A stretch of 64,000 nucleotides of DNA from Variovorax sp. SG517. GTDB lineage: Bacteria; Pseudomonadota; Gammaproteobacteria; Burkholderiales; Burkholderiaceae_C. The stretch spans positions 1 to 64,000 of the forward strand of contig NZ_JABMJG010000010.1 of NCBI RefSeq assembly GCF_013376045.1. The letters run 5' to 3'. Positions within the stretch are counted from its first letter, which is position 1, and each line of letters begins with the position of its first letter. Positions 34,335 to 42,857 of this stretch are shown here, piece by piece. The notes beneath the pieces are model-generated. The model was not told the origin of the DNA, made no database searches, and saw only the letters and a list, made by a program, of their open reading frames with translations. Made by a program: the position numbers and the translations under genes.

Positions 34335-35014
34335 AGCCACCACCCCTTGAAAACGTCGATGGCACGCCGATGCGACGCGCCGCCTGGTGTTGAAAGAAAG
34401 AGACCCGATCCCAGTCCTCCACCGGTCCACGGATTGCAGCGCGCTCTGTTTTTCATGCTGCGATGCAATAAAGGTACGCCCGAAGCTGAGTCCTTTCTGC
34501 TTCGGTGAGCAACAAGATGTGCAAACTTCACATCTAATTCGGGAGCGCGAAGCGGGATGGAGTCCTACACCGGCTCCGAGGCGCGAGGGATTGACAGCCC
34601 GCAAGCGCGCAGGCATGCCGAAGCATCGCGTGGCCCCCGGTTGTCAGGGAAGCAGCGGGCTCGGAATTTCTGGAGTGCAAGGGATGTCGTTCTTCGACGC
34701 GCGACGCCGACGACCACGCAAGGGGCTTCGCGGTCAACACGCGGTAACGATATAGCCGCGAACGGTCACGACGACCGTGGGAATTCAGCAGCGGTCAGTC
34801 GCCGATCGACGCGGTGCCGCGAGCATCGGAGAGCGATCGGGAGTCATGAAGGAAGGATGCGCCGCCGAATGTGTATCGGCGGGCCGCTTCGCCGGGCGAG
34901 CAGCGTGCCCGGAAAGAGATTGCGCTGTCGCTGTATGGCGCAGGGATCATCGGCACGGTCAGGCAACGCCTCGGCGCAGTCGCGCCGAACGACGTTGCCC
35001 CCTGCCCGGGTCGC
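34335..35014. other. Intergenic region upstream of the polysaccharide operon
   Basis: No gene is supported in these 680 bases; the short open frames have no recognisable products or start signals. A 7-bp inverted repeat, AGATGTG (34515-34521) with CACATCT (34529-34535), 7-base spacer, lies about 180 bases before the first gene of the operon and may be an operator. The 7-base spacer is one base short for a CRP-type site as TGTG-N8-CACA. Confidence 0.4.
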
Positions 35015-35377
35015 TCAGTCGCGACCTTCGTAGTAGCGGCGGTACTGCTCGCGCTCCCATTGATGGCGGCGCCATTCGCGGCGCTCCGCACGGCGTTCTT
35101 CCCAGCGCTGGGCACGGCGCTCCTCCCAGCTCGGTTCGTAGTAGACGGGTGCCGGCGTCGAATAGACCGGGGCAGGCTGGTAGTAGGTCGGAGCCGGCCG
35201 CGAATAGACGGGAGCCGGTTCGTAGTAGACCGGCGCGGGCTCGCTCACGACCACGCCCGGCACGTTGACGCCGATGGACCAGCTTGTTCCGGCATTGGCG
35301 GATGCGGCGGCGAACAAGGCACCGGCGGCAACGAGACCCGCGGCAGCCAGCTTGAACATGGATCGGGGAAAAGTCAT
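35015..35377 (-). CDS. Small exported Tyr/Pro-repeat protein
   Basis: 120 residues from ATG 35377 (AGGAG box upstream). A signal peptide with AAGLVAAGALFAAASANA is followed by about 35 residues of repeats of the form PAPVYYE / PAPVYSR / PAPTYYQ, then a highly charged Arg/Glu tail (WEERRAQRWEERRAERREW). Function unknown. Similar low-complexity YxPAP proteins occur in Comamonadaceae as small envelope proteins. The repeats are visible at protein and DNA level. Confidence 0.72.
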   Translation of the reverse strand: MTFPRSMFKLAAAGLVAAGALFAAASANAGTSWSIGVNVPGVVVSEPAPVYYEPAPVYSRPAPTYYQPAPVYSTPAPVYYEPSWEERRAQRWEERRAERREWRRHQWEREQYRRYYEGRD

Positions 35378-35592
35378 TTCTTTCACTCCTGAGGACGAAA
35401 AAAGCCTCTGATGCACCACCAACGCCCGGGCTCACGGCACGGCGCACATCGCTACGGTGAAGAACGTTCCCAAATGTCACGCGTGGTGGCGAGGGGCCGA
35501 TGTCTATACTTGCGCCCGTCGCGCCGCGAGACGGCGTGATCGGGTTTAGCAGCTCGAAGAAGCTCTTGGAAGCAAGCTCCTGGAGATCGTTC

Positions 35593-35874
35593 ATGGCCAA
35601 ATCCGCTCGCGCGCCCTCGCGCCCTCTTCAACACGACCCCGAATCGCTCGCACTGCAAGCCGCCGATGACATCGCGAGCATTCGCGACGTGCACTGCGCG
35701 TACGCGTGCCTCGAGAAGCTCATCGTCGCCCGGCATGTGAGCGACTGCGAAGAGGTCTATCCGACACGCTCCGAACTCGGCGCGCTGGTCCGGCTTGTCA
35801 ATGAGGAACTGAACCGGCGCATCGAGGCAGCGGAAGGCACCATCGGCATGCTGCGCGAGAGTTGCGCGGCCTGA
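35593..35874 (+). CDS. Hypothetical small protein
   Basis: 93 residues from ATG 35593, with GGAG seven bases upstream. No signal peptide or membrane segment. The sequence is amphipathic and helical, with RDVHCAYACLEKLIVARHVSDCEEVYPTRSELGAL and a C-terminal helix, and three cysteines. I do not recognise a family. An upstream in-frame ATG at 35500 would add 31 residues with no clear benefit. Codon use resembles the surrounding genes, so it is probably real. Confidence 0.5.
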   Translation: MAKSARAPSRPLQHDPESLALQAADDIASIRDVHCAYACLEKLIVARHVSDCEEVYPTRSELGALVRLVNEELNRRIEAAEGTIGMLRESCAA

Positions 35875-35996
35875 GGGCCGGTGCGCCATTCGGTTCCCGG
35901 GCTCCCACGAACATGGGAGATCGCTCGCAAACCCTCGGTTGACAGATCGAGCACAGGCGCACACTGCGACTTCATTCAAGCGAGCGAGGAGACAAC

Positions 35997-36122
35997 ATGA
36001 AGAAGATCGCAGTGCTGATGGCCGCCTTGTGCCTGAGCCTGGGTGCGTTCGCACACTCGGGCGGAACGGACAAGAACGGCTGCCATCGCGACCACAAGAC
36101 CGGCGGCTATCACTGCCACTGA
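35997..36122 (+). CDS. Small secreted YHYH-type protein
   Basis: 41 residues: a signal peptide (MKKIAVLMAALCLSLGAFA) followed by HSGGTDKNGCHRDHKTGGYHCH, the complete motif of the YHYH-type domain seen in short secreted proteins and at the C terminus of some nucleases. Two cysteines and several histidines suggest metal binding; this is inference. GAGGAGA precedes the ATG. It is followed 17 bases on by another small secreted protein. Confidence 0.75.
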   Translation: MKKIAVLMAALCLSLGAFAHSGGTDKNGCHRDHKTGGYHCH

Positions 36123-36139
36123 CAAGTGGAGAAGCAACG

Positions 36140-36427
36140 ATGAAATCGATCATTGTTCTGGCCACCGCCCTGGCCGTTTGCATGCCTGCGTTCGCCAGAG
36201 GCGGTGGTGGTCACGGCCACGGTTCCGGAAGCCATGGATCGCACTCGGCCAGCCACAGCTCGGGCTCGGGCGGCAGCCATTCGATCAGCGGCTACACCAG
36301 GGGCAACGGAACCCATGTAGCGCCGAGCCACGCGACCAACCCGAACGGCACGAAGACGGACAACTGGTCTACCAGGGGCAACGTGAATCCATATACCGGC
36401 AAGGCGGGGACGAAGCCGGCTAACTAG
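36140..36427 (+). CDS. Small secreted Gly/Ser/His-rich protein
   Basis: 95 residues with a signal peptide (MKSIIVLATALAVCMPAFA), a low-complexity Gly/His/Ser stretch and a conserved-looking C terminus RGNGTHV … HATNPNGTKTDNWSTRGNVNPYTGKAGTK. The same C-terminal pattern (GNxNPYTGK) recurs in small exported proteins of beta- and gammaproteobacteria, function unknown. Start ATG 36140 follows GTGGAGAAG. With the preceding YHYH gene it forms a two-gene unit just before the element boundary. Confidence 0.75.
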   Translation: MKSIIVLATALAVCMPAFARGGGGHGHGSGSHGSHSASHSSGSGGSHSISGYTRGNGTHVAPSHATNPNGTKTDNWSTRGNVNPYTGKAGTKPAN

Positions 36428-36533
36428 TTGGGGGAAGCGGAGATTGGCCGGACGAGGAACGACGCCGCTGTCGAGTACTGCCACGCCGGCATCGGACACA
36501 AATCCGCGCGGTCGTCGAGAGGCCTGAAAACTG

Positions 36534-36567
36534 AAAAGCCCCTGATTCGATCAAGAATCAGGGGCTT
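36534..36567 (-). terminator. Intrinsic terminator of the displaced tRNA end
   Basis: A perfect 13-bp stem, AAGCCCCTGATTC (36536-36548) with GAATCAGGGGCTT (36555-36567) and 6-base loop, followed on the minus strand by TTTT. It lies directly downstream of the inverted tRNA-Phe 3'-end copy on the same strand, as expected for the original tRNA-Phe terminator. Confidence 0.75.
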
Positions 36568-36572
36568 GGAAG

Positions 36573-36594
36573 TGGTGGCTGGGGCGGAATCGAA
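36573..36594 (-). repeat. Inverted partial copy of the tRNA-Phe 3' end (attR-type core)
   Basis: On the minus strand these 22 bases match the T-loop-to-CCA end of tRNA-Phe at 18523-18545, with one base missing. No tRNA body follows. On its minus-strand downstream side is an intrinsic terminator; on the other side is accessory DNA with mobilization genes. This is what the far end of an element integrated in tRNA-Phe looks like, but in inverted orientation. Confidence 0.7.
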
Positions 36595-36648
36595 TAATTC
36601 TGCGCAACCCTCGCCAGCACTTGCTTTCGCTCACTGCTCCTGTTCTCT

Positions 36649-36669
36649 GGGCACACCTTCGGGTACACC
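36649..36669 (+). repeat. Paired 12-base-period repeats near the element end
   Basis: GGGCACACC (36649-36657) and GGGTACACC (36661-36669) lie 55-76 bases inside the attachment core. They have the same 12-base period as the GTGTACCCCA pair before the integrase, and 17 of 25 positions align on the same strand. They are candidate integrase arm sites. Confidence 0.4.
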
Positions 36670-36887
36670 AGACCATTTAAGGTCGTGCGGTGCGAAAGTT
36701 CAAATGGTGCATTCCGTCCGACCTAAGTCAGATTATCGCGCAACGGAGCAGCGAGAAGCGTGCCTCAATCCCACTATTCGATAGCCGGTCGCTGTCCATG
36801 GATTTGCGGGCTGTCATGGGGGGTGACAGACCTACGGCTACGCTGAAAGAAGTCTGCCGCGAGACCGGCGGATGCGTTCATGGAGGC

Positions 36888-37840
36888 ATGAAGCAACAGA
36901 CTCTTGCCATGGCGTCAAAGGCTTCGAGCAGTTGCGCCGCCCGCCCAGGGGCTACATGTTCCAAGACGGTGACAAGATCGTGCCGTGGCCTGGAGCCGTA
37001 TTGCCAAGGTGCCCGCCCCACCAGCGAGGCTTCAGCGGATGCTTCGCATGCTGTTCGCGCAGCACAGATTCAACTTGGCCGACGAGGCGTGCGAGGAAGC
37101 GCTGTACGACAGCGCCAGTCTGCGCGGCTTCATGGGGATCGACCTGGATCGCGAGTGGAGGCCCGATGCCACGCTGTTGTTGAAGTGCCGTCGCCTGCTG
37201 TAGACGAACGATCTGAGGCAAGCGCTGTTCGCCAAGGTCGCGAAATGCTGCCGGGCCATGGAATGAAGGTGGGGGCGGGCACGATCGTGGGCGCCACGAC
37301 CATTAGCGTGCCCAGTTCGACGAAGAACAAAGACAAGAAGCGCGACCCGGAAACGTACCGGACGGCCAAGGACAAGAAGAACTGGTTCTTCGAAATGAAA
37401 CTGCACCTTGGCGTGGACGGACACACGGGGCTGGCGCACAGTCCGATGGTCACGTCTGCGAACGTGCATGATAAATACCCCCGCCCGAACGGCTGCACGC
37501 GGACAAGCTGAACGTGTACGGAGACTGTGCCCATGCAGGGCAGCAGGAAGTGATCGCCGAGGAGGCGCCTGCGGCGAAGGACTGCACGAACCAGTGTGTG
37601 CGTAAAACGGTTGAGGGCCGAAGAGCTGCATCGGCGTCGCAACCGGGAGAAGTCGAAGGTGCGTGCACGCGTGAGCACATGTTTGCCATCGTCTAGCGGC
37701 TGTGCGTCTTCAGTAAGGTGCGTTACCGTGGGCTGCACAAGAACGCTACGCGCTTACGGCGCTCTCTCTGGTCACTACATGACCCGGGAGCTGCTGCTAG
37801 CGAAGATGCACCCGTACAGGGCAAAAGGGGCCACAGGCCC
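36888..37840 (+). pseudogene. Decayed IS5-family transposase
   Basis: Fragments of one IS5-type transposase follow each other in different frames: MKQQTLAM and GFEQLRRPPR near the start, then FNLADEACEEALYDSASLRGFMGIDL (ending at a TAG at 37201), then GTIVGATTISVPSSTKNKDKKRDPE and GMK-type core with MKLHLGVDGHTGLAHSPMVTSANVHDK, then a C-terminal KVRARV and KVRYRGLHKNATR. At least four frameshifts or stops separate them, so it cannot be active. Clear terminal inverted repeats were not found. It lies about 300 bases inside the element end. Confidence 0.85.
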
Positions 37841-37932
37841 GTCGAATCAAAAGGAAAACCGATGAAATCCGCTCGCCGCAGATCTCGCTTTGCGAAACAC
37901 GAGCGTCCAAAATCGACGGAATGAGCGTAGCC

Positions 37933-38178
37933 CTAGGCTCCAGCCTTGACCAGGACCGCGATCGCGGCTTCCGGATGTTGTTTGCAAGCGCGACACCAGT
38001 CCAAATAAAACAGCACGTCCATATACCGTTCGCCTCGCTCGACTTTGGATACATGGGACTGGTCCACTTTGAGCCGTACTCCCAGTTCTGCTTGCGTCAA
38101 ACCGGCAGCGCGCCGGAGGTAACGCAGGTGCTTTCTTAGCACTTCGTATCGGCGATGATGAATGGACGGAGGCACCAC
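37933..38178 (-). CDS. XRE-family DNA-binding protein
   Basis: 81 residues from GTG 38178. The helix-turn-helix is clear: YLRRAAGLTQAELGVRLKVDQSHVSKVERGER. Little else is present, so it is a single-domain Cro/C1-type regulator. It stands alone on the minus strand in the accessory region, divergent from another XRE regulator that starts 116 bases to the right. It may control that gene or the mobilization genes. No antitoxin partner was found next to it. Confidence 0.78.
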   Translation of the reverse strand: MVPPSIHHRRYEVLRKHLRYLRRAAGLTQAELGVRLKVDQSHVSKVERGERYMDVLFYLDWCRACKQHPEAAIAVLVKAGA

Positions 38179-38293
38179 TTGATGCTCAGAGACAGACTAA
38201 AAAAGGCCATTTCGACCTTTTCTGGGGTATCATGGACGTCGGGGAAAAATGCCGCTTTGGCCTTTCTCACGACTCTTTTGCTATGAGATCCAA

Positions 38294-38965
38294 ATGACGC
38301 GTCGACAGGCCGCTTCGCCTCTGCCAACGGCATACCGCCTACGGTTGCCGTTCTCAGTGACGCGCGCACGACCTCGGCAGTCTGAGCCTGTGGTGCGGAG
38401 CTTGTCCGCCGCCCGGATCGGCGCGCAGGTGCGAGCGCTGCGCGTTGCAGCGGGGCGGTCTGCGGGCCAACTGGCGCTGGCGTCCGAGATCTCGGCGTCG
38501 ATGCTTTCGCGCATCGAGCGAGGTCTGGTGTCGCCCTCAGTCGAGACGCTGGAGCGGCTCGCGCAGGGGTTGCACGTGCCGGTCTCGCGCTTCTTCTGCG
38601 ATCAGGCGCGGCGCACGGACTTCTGCCACGTGCGGGCAGGGCAGGGGCTTGTAGTCGACCGCATTGGGGCCGTGGCCGGCTATCACTACGAGCTGCTGGG
38701 CCACCTATTGTCGGGCAACTTGTTTGTCGAACCCTACCTGGTAACGCTGCTGCCGCGCGCCGATCCGTATATGACTTTCCAGCACCCGGGTCTGAAGTTC
38801 CTGTACTTCCTGTCCGGCGAGGTCAGCTACCGCTATGGCAGCAAGATGGTTGAGGTGAGAGCGGGAGACTCACTGCTGTTTGAGGCGAGTGCGCTGCACG
38901 GCATTGAGACCATCCACTCGGGACCGGTCTCCTACCTCTCGGTAGTTTTTACACTGCGCGACTAG
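38294..38965 (+). CDS. XRE-family regulator with C-terminal cupin domain
   Basis: 223 residues from ATG 38294 (238 from ATG 38249). The N-terminal helix-turn-helix has GAQVRALRVAAGRSAGQLALASEISASMLSRIERG in the family pattern; a C-terminal cupin barrel carries YMTFQHPGLKFLYFLSGEVSYRYGSKMVEVRAGDSLLFEASALHG-type strands. These regulators usually sense small molecules bound in the cupin and control nearby catabolic genes. Here no metabolic gene is adjacent. It lies between the XRE gene and the mobilization module, and its divergent spacer of about 115 bases is AT-richer than the flanking chromosome. Confidence 0.83.
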   Translation: MTRRQAASPLPTAYRLRLPFSVTRARPRQSEPVVRSLSAARIGAQVRALRVAAGRSAGQLALASEISASMLSRIERGLVSPSVETLERLAQGLHVPVSRFFCDQARRTDFCHVRAGQGLVVDRIGAVAGYHYELLGHLLSGNLFVEPYLVTLLPRADPYMTFQHPGLKFLYFLSGEVSYRYGSKMVEVRAGDSLLFEASALHGIETIHSGPVSYLSVVFTLRD

Positions 38966-39321
38966 GTTACTCGCGGCGAACTGTCAGGCTTGCTGAGTGA
39001 GGTCGATGCCGGCCCGACTCATCGCTTTGGCATTCGCTCATACCAATTTCTTTTGTTTCTCCCGGGTTCGGCGTTCGGCATGCCGAATGTCGAGGGAGCT
39101 CCGGCCGGCTATCAAGTGCGGAGCCCTCTTGTTCAATGAAAGGGCGAGACATCTATCAGACAGTCGTGCAGGGCACTCTGCGTGAGCAGGATGGATGATG
39201 TATGCCGGCAGCTTAAACGAGATGGTGGCAAGAAGCGGGGAGTTTTGAGGGCAGAGTCCTTGTGCGGCTGTGAGGGCAGGATAGACTGCCGTCAGACATT
39301 GTTAACAGCGATGGCGTCGCG
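38966..39321. other. Spacer holding a probable oriT
   Basis: No gene is supported in these 356 bases. On the minus strand TATCCTGCCC (39283-39274) matches the RP4/VirD2-type nic core, with expected cleavage between G and C at 39277/39276. Two direct copies of TGAGGGCAG (39246-39254, 39271-39279) frame it, and a perfect 14-bp palindrome TTCGGCATGCCGAA lies at 39074-39087. MobC and a MOBP relaxase follow immediately, which makes oriT likely. Confidence 0.6.
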
Positions 39322-39903
39322 ATGACCAAGACCTCTCGATCGAGCGTGATCGGAACCCGGGTGTCGGCCGAAACCCGGACACGGTTTGCTGCGCTCGCGG
39401 CACGTCATCAACTGACGGAGGCCGGCCTGCTTGCCAAGCTCGTCGACGAAGTTCTGCGCACCAATGCGCCCTCGACCACGGTGTCGTCCTCCACGCATAC
39501 CCCGCGCGCTTCGGACATCGGCCGTCTCTCCGAGGATCGCATCACGATGCGGCTTCGCGCGGGCGATCGTGCCCTGATTGCTGAACGGGCCGGGTTGCGG
39601 GGCATGAAGCCGGGCAGCTACTTGGCCATGCTGATCCACAACCATGTGCATGGACCCGTGATGCTTCCGCCGAACGAACTCACCCAGATCAAGGCGACCT
39701 GCGCGCAACTGGCCGGGCTCGGACGGCAGTTCCGGATGTTCGGTTTGCCGAACACCGTCACACAGCCGCAGGCCTGCGAGATCATCGATGCACTTGCGCT
39801 TGCACGAAGGGAGATCGAGCAGGCGCGCCAGGCTACGGCCGCCGTCGTGCAGCGCAACCTGATCAGCTGGGAGACCTGCAGCCGCGAGGTGGACCATGCC
39901 TAG
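39322..39903 (+). CDS. mobC: MobC-like relaxosome accessory protein
   Basis: 193 residues. The N terminus (VIGTRVSAETRTRFAALAARHQLTEAGLLAKLVDEVL) looks like a ribbon-helix-helix DNA-binding domain. The middle (DRITMRLRAGDRALIAERAGLRGMKPGSYLAMLIHNHV) and C terminus (ELTQIKATCAQLAGLGRQF) match plasmid/ICE mobilization proteins paired with MOBP relaxases. Its role would be to bind oriT and help melt the nick region. It overlaps the relaxase start by eight bases, giving a mobC-relaxase operon, with the predicted nic about 40 bases upstream. Confidence 0.78.
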   Translation: MTKTSRSSVIGTRVSAETRTRFAALAARHQLTEAGLLAKLVDEVLRTNAPSTTVSSSTHTPRASDIGRLSEDRITMRLRAGDRALIAERAGLRGMKPGSYLAMLIHNHVHGPVMLPPNELTQIKATCAQLAGLGRQFRMFGLPNTVTQPQACEIIDALALARREIEQARQATAAVVQRNLISWETCSREVDHA

Positions 39904-41002
39904 ACAGACGCTGCGGCTCACACGCGGTGGTCGCCAATGTGCCGATGGCGCACGCGACATGACGCTGGACATCGTGAGCTATGGTCGGCGCGGACCCGGT
40001 GGCTCCCTGCGCTTCGGTTCCGGCGAGATCGCGCAGATCCAGCGCACGGTGGGACGCACGCCCGAGGTGTTGGTGAAAGTCTCCGGCGGCGGGCGCGACA
40101 CCGGTGGTGTCGAGGCGCACCTGCGCTACATCAGCCGGCACGGCAAGGTGCCCCTCGAGACCGATGAGGGACCTGCCATGCAGGGCCGCGGGGCACCCAG
40201 GGAGATCGTCACCGACTGGCAGCTGGACCTGTGCAGCAGCCAGTACAGGCCCAAGCCGGTCCCAGGCCAGAAGGACATCCGCGCGAAGCTCGCCCACAAC
40301 ATCGTGCTGTCAATGCCGCCGGGTACCCCGCCGGAAAAGGTGCTGGCGGCGGCACGCGTGTTTGCGCGGGAGAACTTCGCGTTGCAGTACCGCTACGCCA
40401 TGGTGCTGCACACCGACCAGCCACACCCGCATGTGCACCTCGTGGTCAAGTGCGAGCACGAGTTCGAGCCCGGCAAGCGTCTCTACATCCGCAAGGAAAC
40501 ACTGCGCCAATGGCGCGAGCAGTTCGCCGCACTGATGCGGGAGCAGGGCGTGGCGGCCAACGCGACGCCGCGGCAGGTGCGCGGTCAGATCCGCAAGCCG
40601 CTGAAGGACGCCATCCATCACCGGCTGCGCGCGCTTCGGGCATTCGGGCAACTGCCGCCGGACGAGCGGGCGGGTCGGCAGCCGCCGAAGACTTCGAGTT
40701 TCATGCGAGCCAAGCTCGGGGCCGTGCTGCGGGCCCTACAGACAAGGCGAGACACCCTGGATGCAGGCAGAGACGAGATGCAGCGCACGTGGCAGGAGGT
40801 GGCGGCGGACTGGCAATCGACCGCCGATACGCTGAGAAGGCAGGGGCAGGCCGAATTGGCCGAGCGCGTGGAGCGTTTCGTTGGGCGCATGCCTGCCGTG
40901 CAGACCGACGAGCAGCGCATGGCGGAGCGCTGGAAGGATGCGGAGCGAAATCGAGCGCAGGAGCGTACTGATGCCAAGTCACCTGGAGCACCGGCTCGGT
41001 AA
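39896..41002 (+). CDS. VirD2/TraI-type (MOBP) relaxase
   Basis: 368 residues. The metal-binding three-histidine motif is seen in HTDQPHPHVHLVVK near residue 185. Upstream lies EAHLRYISRHGKVPLETDEG, the usual first motif region of mobilization nucleases (candidate nucleophile Tyr in RYIS), and a DWQLDL segment typical of this family. The C terminus is a helical, Arg/Gln-rich tail. The enzyme nicks oriT and pilots single-stranded DNA in conjugal transfer using a helper secretion system. No type IV secretion genes are present here, so the element would be mobilizable, not self-transmissible. Confidence 0.88.
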   Translation: MPRQTLRLTRGGRQCADGARDMTLDIVSYGRRGPGGSLRFGSGEIAQIQRTVGRTPEVLVKVSGGGRDTGGVEAHLRYISRHGKVPLETDEGPAMQGRGAPREIVTDWQLDLCSSQYRPKPVPGQKDIRAKLAHNIVLSMPPGTPPEKVLAAARVFARENFALQYRYAMVLHTDQPHPHVHLVVKCEHEFEPGKRLYIRKETLRQWREQFAALMREQGVAANATPRQVRGQIRKPLKDAIHHRLRALRAFGQLPPDERAGRQPPKTSSFMRAKLGAVLRALQTRRDTLDAGRDEMQRTWQEVAADWQSTADTLRRQGQAELAERVERFVGRMPAVQTDEQRMAERWKDAERNRAQERTDAKSPGAPAR

Positions 41003-42005
41003 GCCAGGAACTTATGCAGCGGCCGACGAAGCTTGACGTCGGGAAATGGTTCCGCGCGTTGGCGAGTGCCACCGATTTCGCTGAGGGCGCCCTTGGCGGC
41101 TGGCGTGTGGGTCACGCCGCCCGCGACAGCAAGCGCCGCTTCATTTGCTCGAATTGCTTCTCGCAGGCCGCAATGACGAAACGTGATGCCCGCGCGCCAT
41201 GTCGCCCGAAGTTGTACGACTGCTCATGTTTCGACCATCGATGCCTGTCTGACTTCGCCACATGACGGGCCGACGGTGCCGCGTCTGCTGGGCACAGGCC
41301 AAGTCGGCGATGCCAATCGGTGAGCCCGGCTGCAATCTGACTGCTTGCACGTGACGCGGCGTTTGCAGCTTCTCGGTTGCAACCTCATCCCGTCATTGTC
41401 TGGCGATCCCGAGCGAAGCACGAACCCCATCCTGCGTGCTGAACAGGAAGACGCGGCGATGGCGGCGGCCTTGCCGTGTGAGCGGGAATTCCCATCGGCC
41501 ATCTATGCGCCATATGCCACGCATCGAGGGTGGATTGGATGGACTTTTGAGCACCGTCGCACTCTCATGTGGTTGGCGTTCTAGATAGTCGCTGGGCAAA
41601 AGCGGTTCCTGTTCCAGGCGCGGTCCGCGTCTGTTTCCGGTGGGAGTCACGCAGCGCACTTATGAGTGCGAGCGGAGGCGCAATAACGCGAGTCTCGCAC
41701 TCGGCTGCAGCCCTGGTGCGAAGTCGTCGTCTGAGAGTGTGGGCAGTGATGCCGAAAGGTAGGGGTTGTCTACTGTGAAAGTTGTTAGTTGTCGGAAGTC
41801 GTGAGTCGTCGCATGCTCAACGTCCATCCACGCTGGAGACGAGTCTAAGGAGGCGCTCGATACGGTCGCAATGCTGATCAAGTCTGGATGGTTTGCTGCT
41901 GGTTTCGGTGCCGGTGCTGCCGCTGTCCGGATTCTTCAAGTCAGAGATTCGCCGTCGGTACTCAGGTCGCTGCTCGAAGGCTCAAACCAGTTTCAAGGAG
42001 ATGTC
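41003..42005. other. Accessory spacer without a convincing gene
   Basis: About 1 kb between relaxase and AlpA. The one open frame of note (41014-41265, plus strand, 83 codons) has several cysteines near its C terminus (CSNCF, DCSCFDHRC) but no clear start signal or family, so it is left uncalled. The rest has short frames only, and looks like eroded mobile DNA. Confidence 0.4.
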
Positions 42006-42275
42006 ATGCATTTTGGACCCCATTCCAGTCACCGCCGTGTTGACCTTTCGAGCGTGGAAGGGCCCGAGTTCTTTCGCATGCACGATGTGATACGCATCAC
42101 CGCACTGAGCCGCGCGACCCTATATCGCAGGATTGCTGAGGGCAAGTTTCCAGCTCCTATGCACTTGGGTGGACGCGCCTGCGGTTGGCCACGTGCCGCG
42201 CTGCAGCGCTGGGTAGATGATCCGGAGGGATACTCGGATGCCCACGGGCTGGGCGACCTCGATACTGGAGCCTGA
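42006..42275 (+). CDS. AlpA-family regulator / excisionase-like protein
   Basis: 89 residues from ATG 42006, with AAGGAG five bases upstream. It has the AlpA winged-helix signature: FFRMHDVIRITALSRATLYRRIAEGKFPAPMHLGGRACGWPRAALQRWVDD-type sequence, in which LSRATLYRRI is the recognition helix and WPRAALQRWV the closing pattern. AlpA proteins accompany P4-type integrases and act as transcription activators of int or as directionality factors. The nearest integrase is now 22 kb away, which supports the view that the element has been split. Confidence 0.85.
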   Translation: MHFGPHSSHRRVDLSSVEGPEFFRMHDVIRITALSRATLYRRIAEGKFPAPMHLGGRACGWPRAALQRWVDDPEGYSDAHGLGDLDTGA

Positions 42276-42599
42276 CACGCGCCTGCAGTCCGACGACTTC
42301 TACCCGGAAGTTAAAAATCCAGTTGCTATGAACCCTGAAGATTGATAGCTGCCAGCGACATGCCGGCAATGGACGACCGCTGTGATCGAGAGCGGACTGT
42401 AGATCATCGCTGGATCGCCGTTGCTAGCCCTAAAACGTGGCCCAGCTTGCGCTGTCAAGGTGGAGCTCTTCCTAAGGGGCAACCGTGGGGAAGCTGTCTG
42501 GTCCACCGCTTCTTGAATTTTTCGCCATAGGCGCTCGATGAGCCGAGCGACAGTCAGGGTTCGTGGGGCCGTACTGCCTATTCTTACTGTGTCAAAAAA
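42276..42599. other. Eroded DNA near the proposed rearrangement point
   Basis: No supported gene. The stretch contains short open frames in all directions and no recognisable product. It lies between AlpA and an IS701-type remnant, within the interval where the right-hand inversion breakpoint is proposed. Confidence 0.4.
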
Positions 42600-42857
42600 A
42601 GTAGCTTTGCGCCTGCCTTTGAGCAGCAGGGACTGCTCGAGACGAGCGAGCAGCCGGTAGCTCAGTCGGGGCTGAGTGTCGTGATCGACATCGCCACGTG
42701 GCGATGTGCGCGCAGGACTGCCGCGGGGGATGTAATCCAGGCACTTGGCATTCGATGAAGTTTTTTTGCCGACAGACTTGTCGACCACCAAGAGTTCAGC
42801 CATCAAGAACCCATAGGCCGCGATGCTCGAGGCGACATGGTGGTGGTATCCCCGCCA
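42600..42857 (-). mobile_element. Transposase remnant, IS701-type C terminus
   Basis: Minus-strand codons from 42857 leftward read WRGYHHHVASSIAAYGFLMAE, then a degenerate tail ending in a Leu/Arg-rich stretch. The W-x-G-x-HHH-x8-YGFL pattern is typical of the C terminus of IS701-type DDE transposases. The N-terminal three quarters are missing and the break at 42857 joins an unrelated gene fragment. Assignment to the family is from memory of the motif only. Confidence 0.5.

Noticed and set aside
34515..34535. CRP-type binding site
   Set aside because: TGTG and CACA half-sites are separated by 7, not 8 bases, and the flanks do not fit the consensus.
33060..34616. Longer N terminus for the membrane-fusion protein (518 codons)
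   Set aside because: The extra 94 residues have no domain and cover the promoter region; ATG 34334 has a suitable AAGGGG box and places the membrane helix normally.
41014..41265. Cys-containing 83-codon frame after the relaxase
   Set aside because: No recognised domain, no clear ribosome binding site, and surrounding sequence looks eroded; left uncalled.
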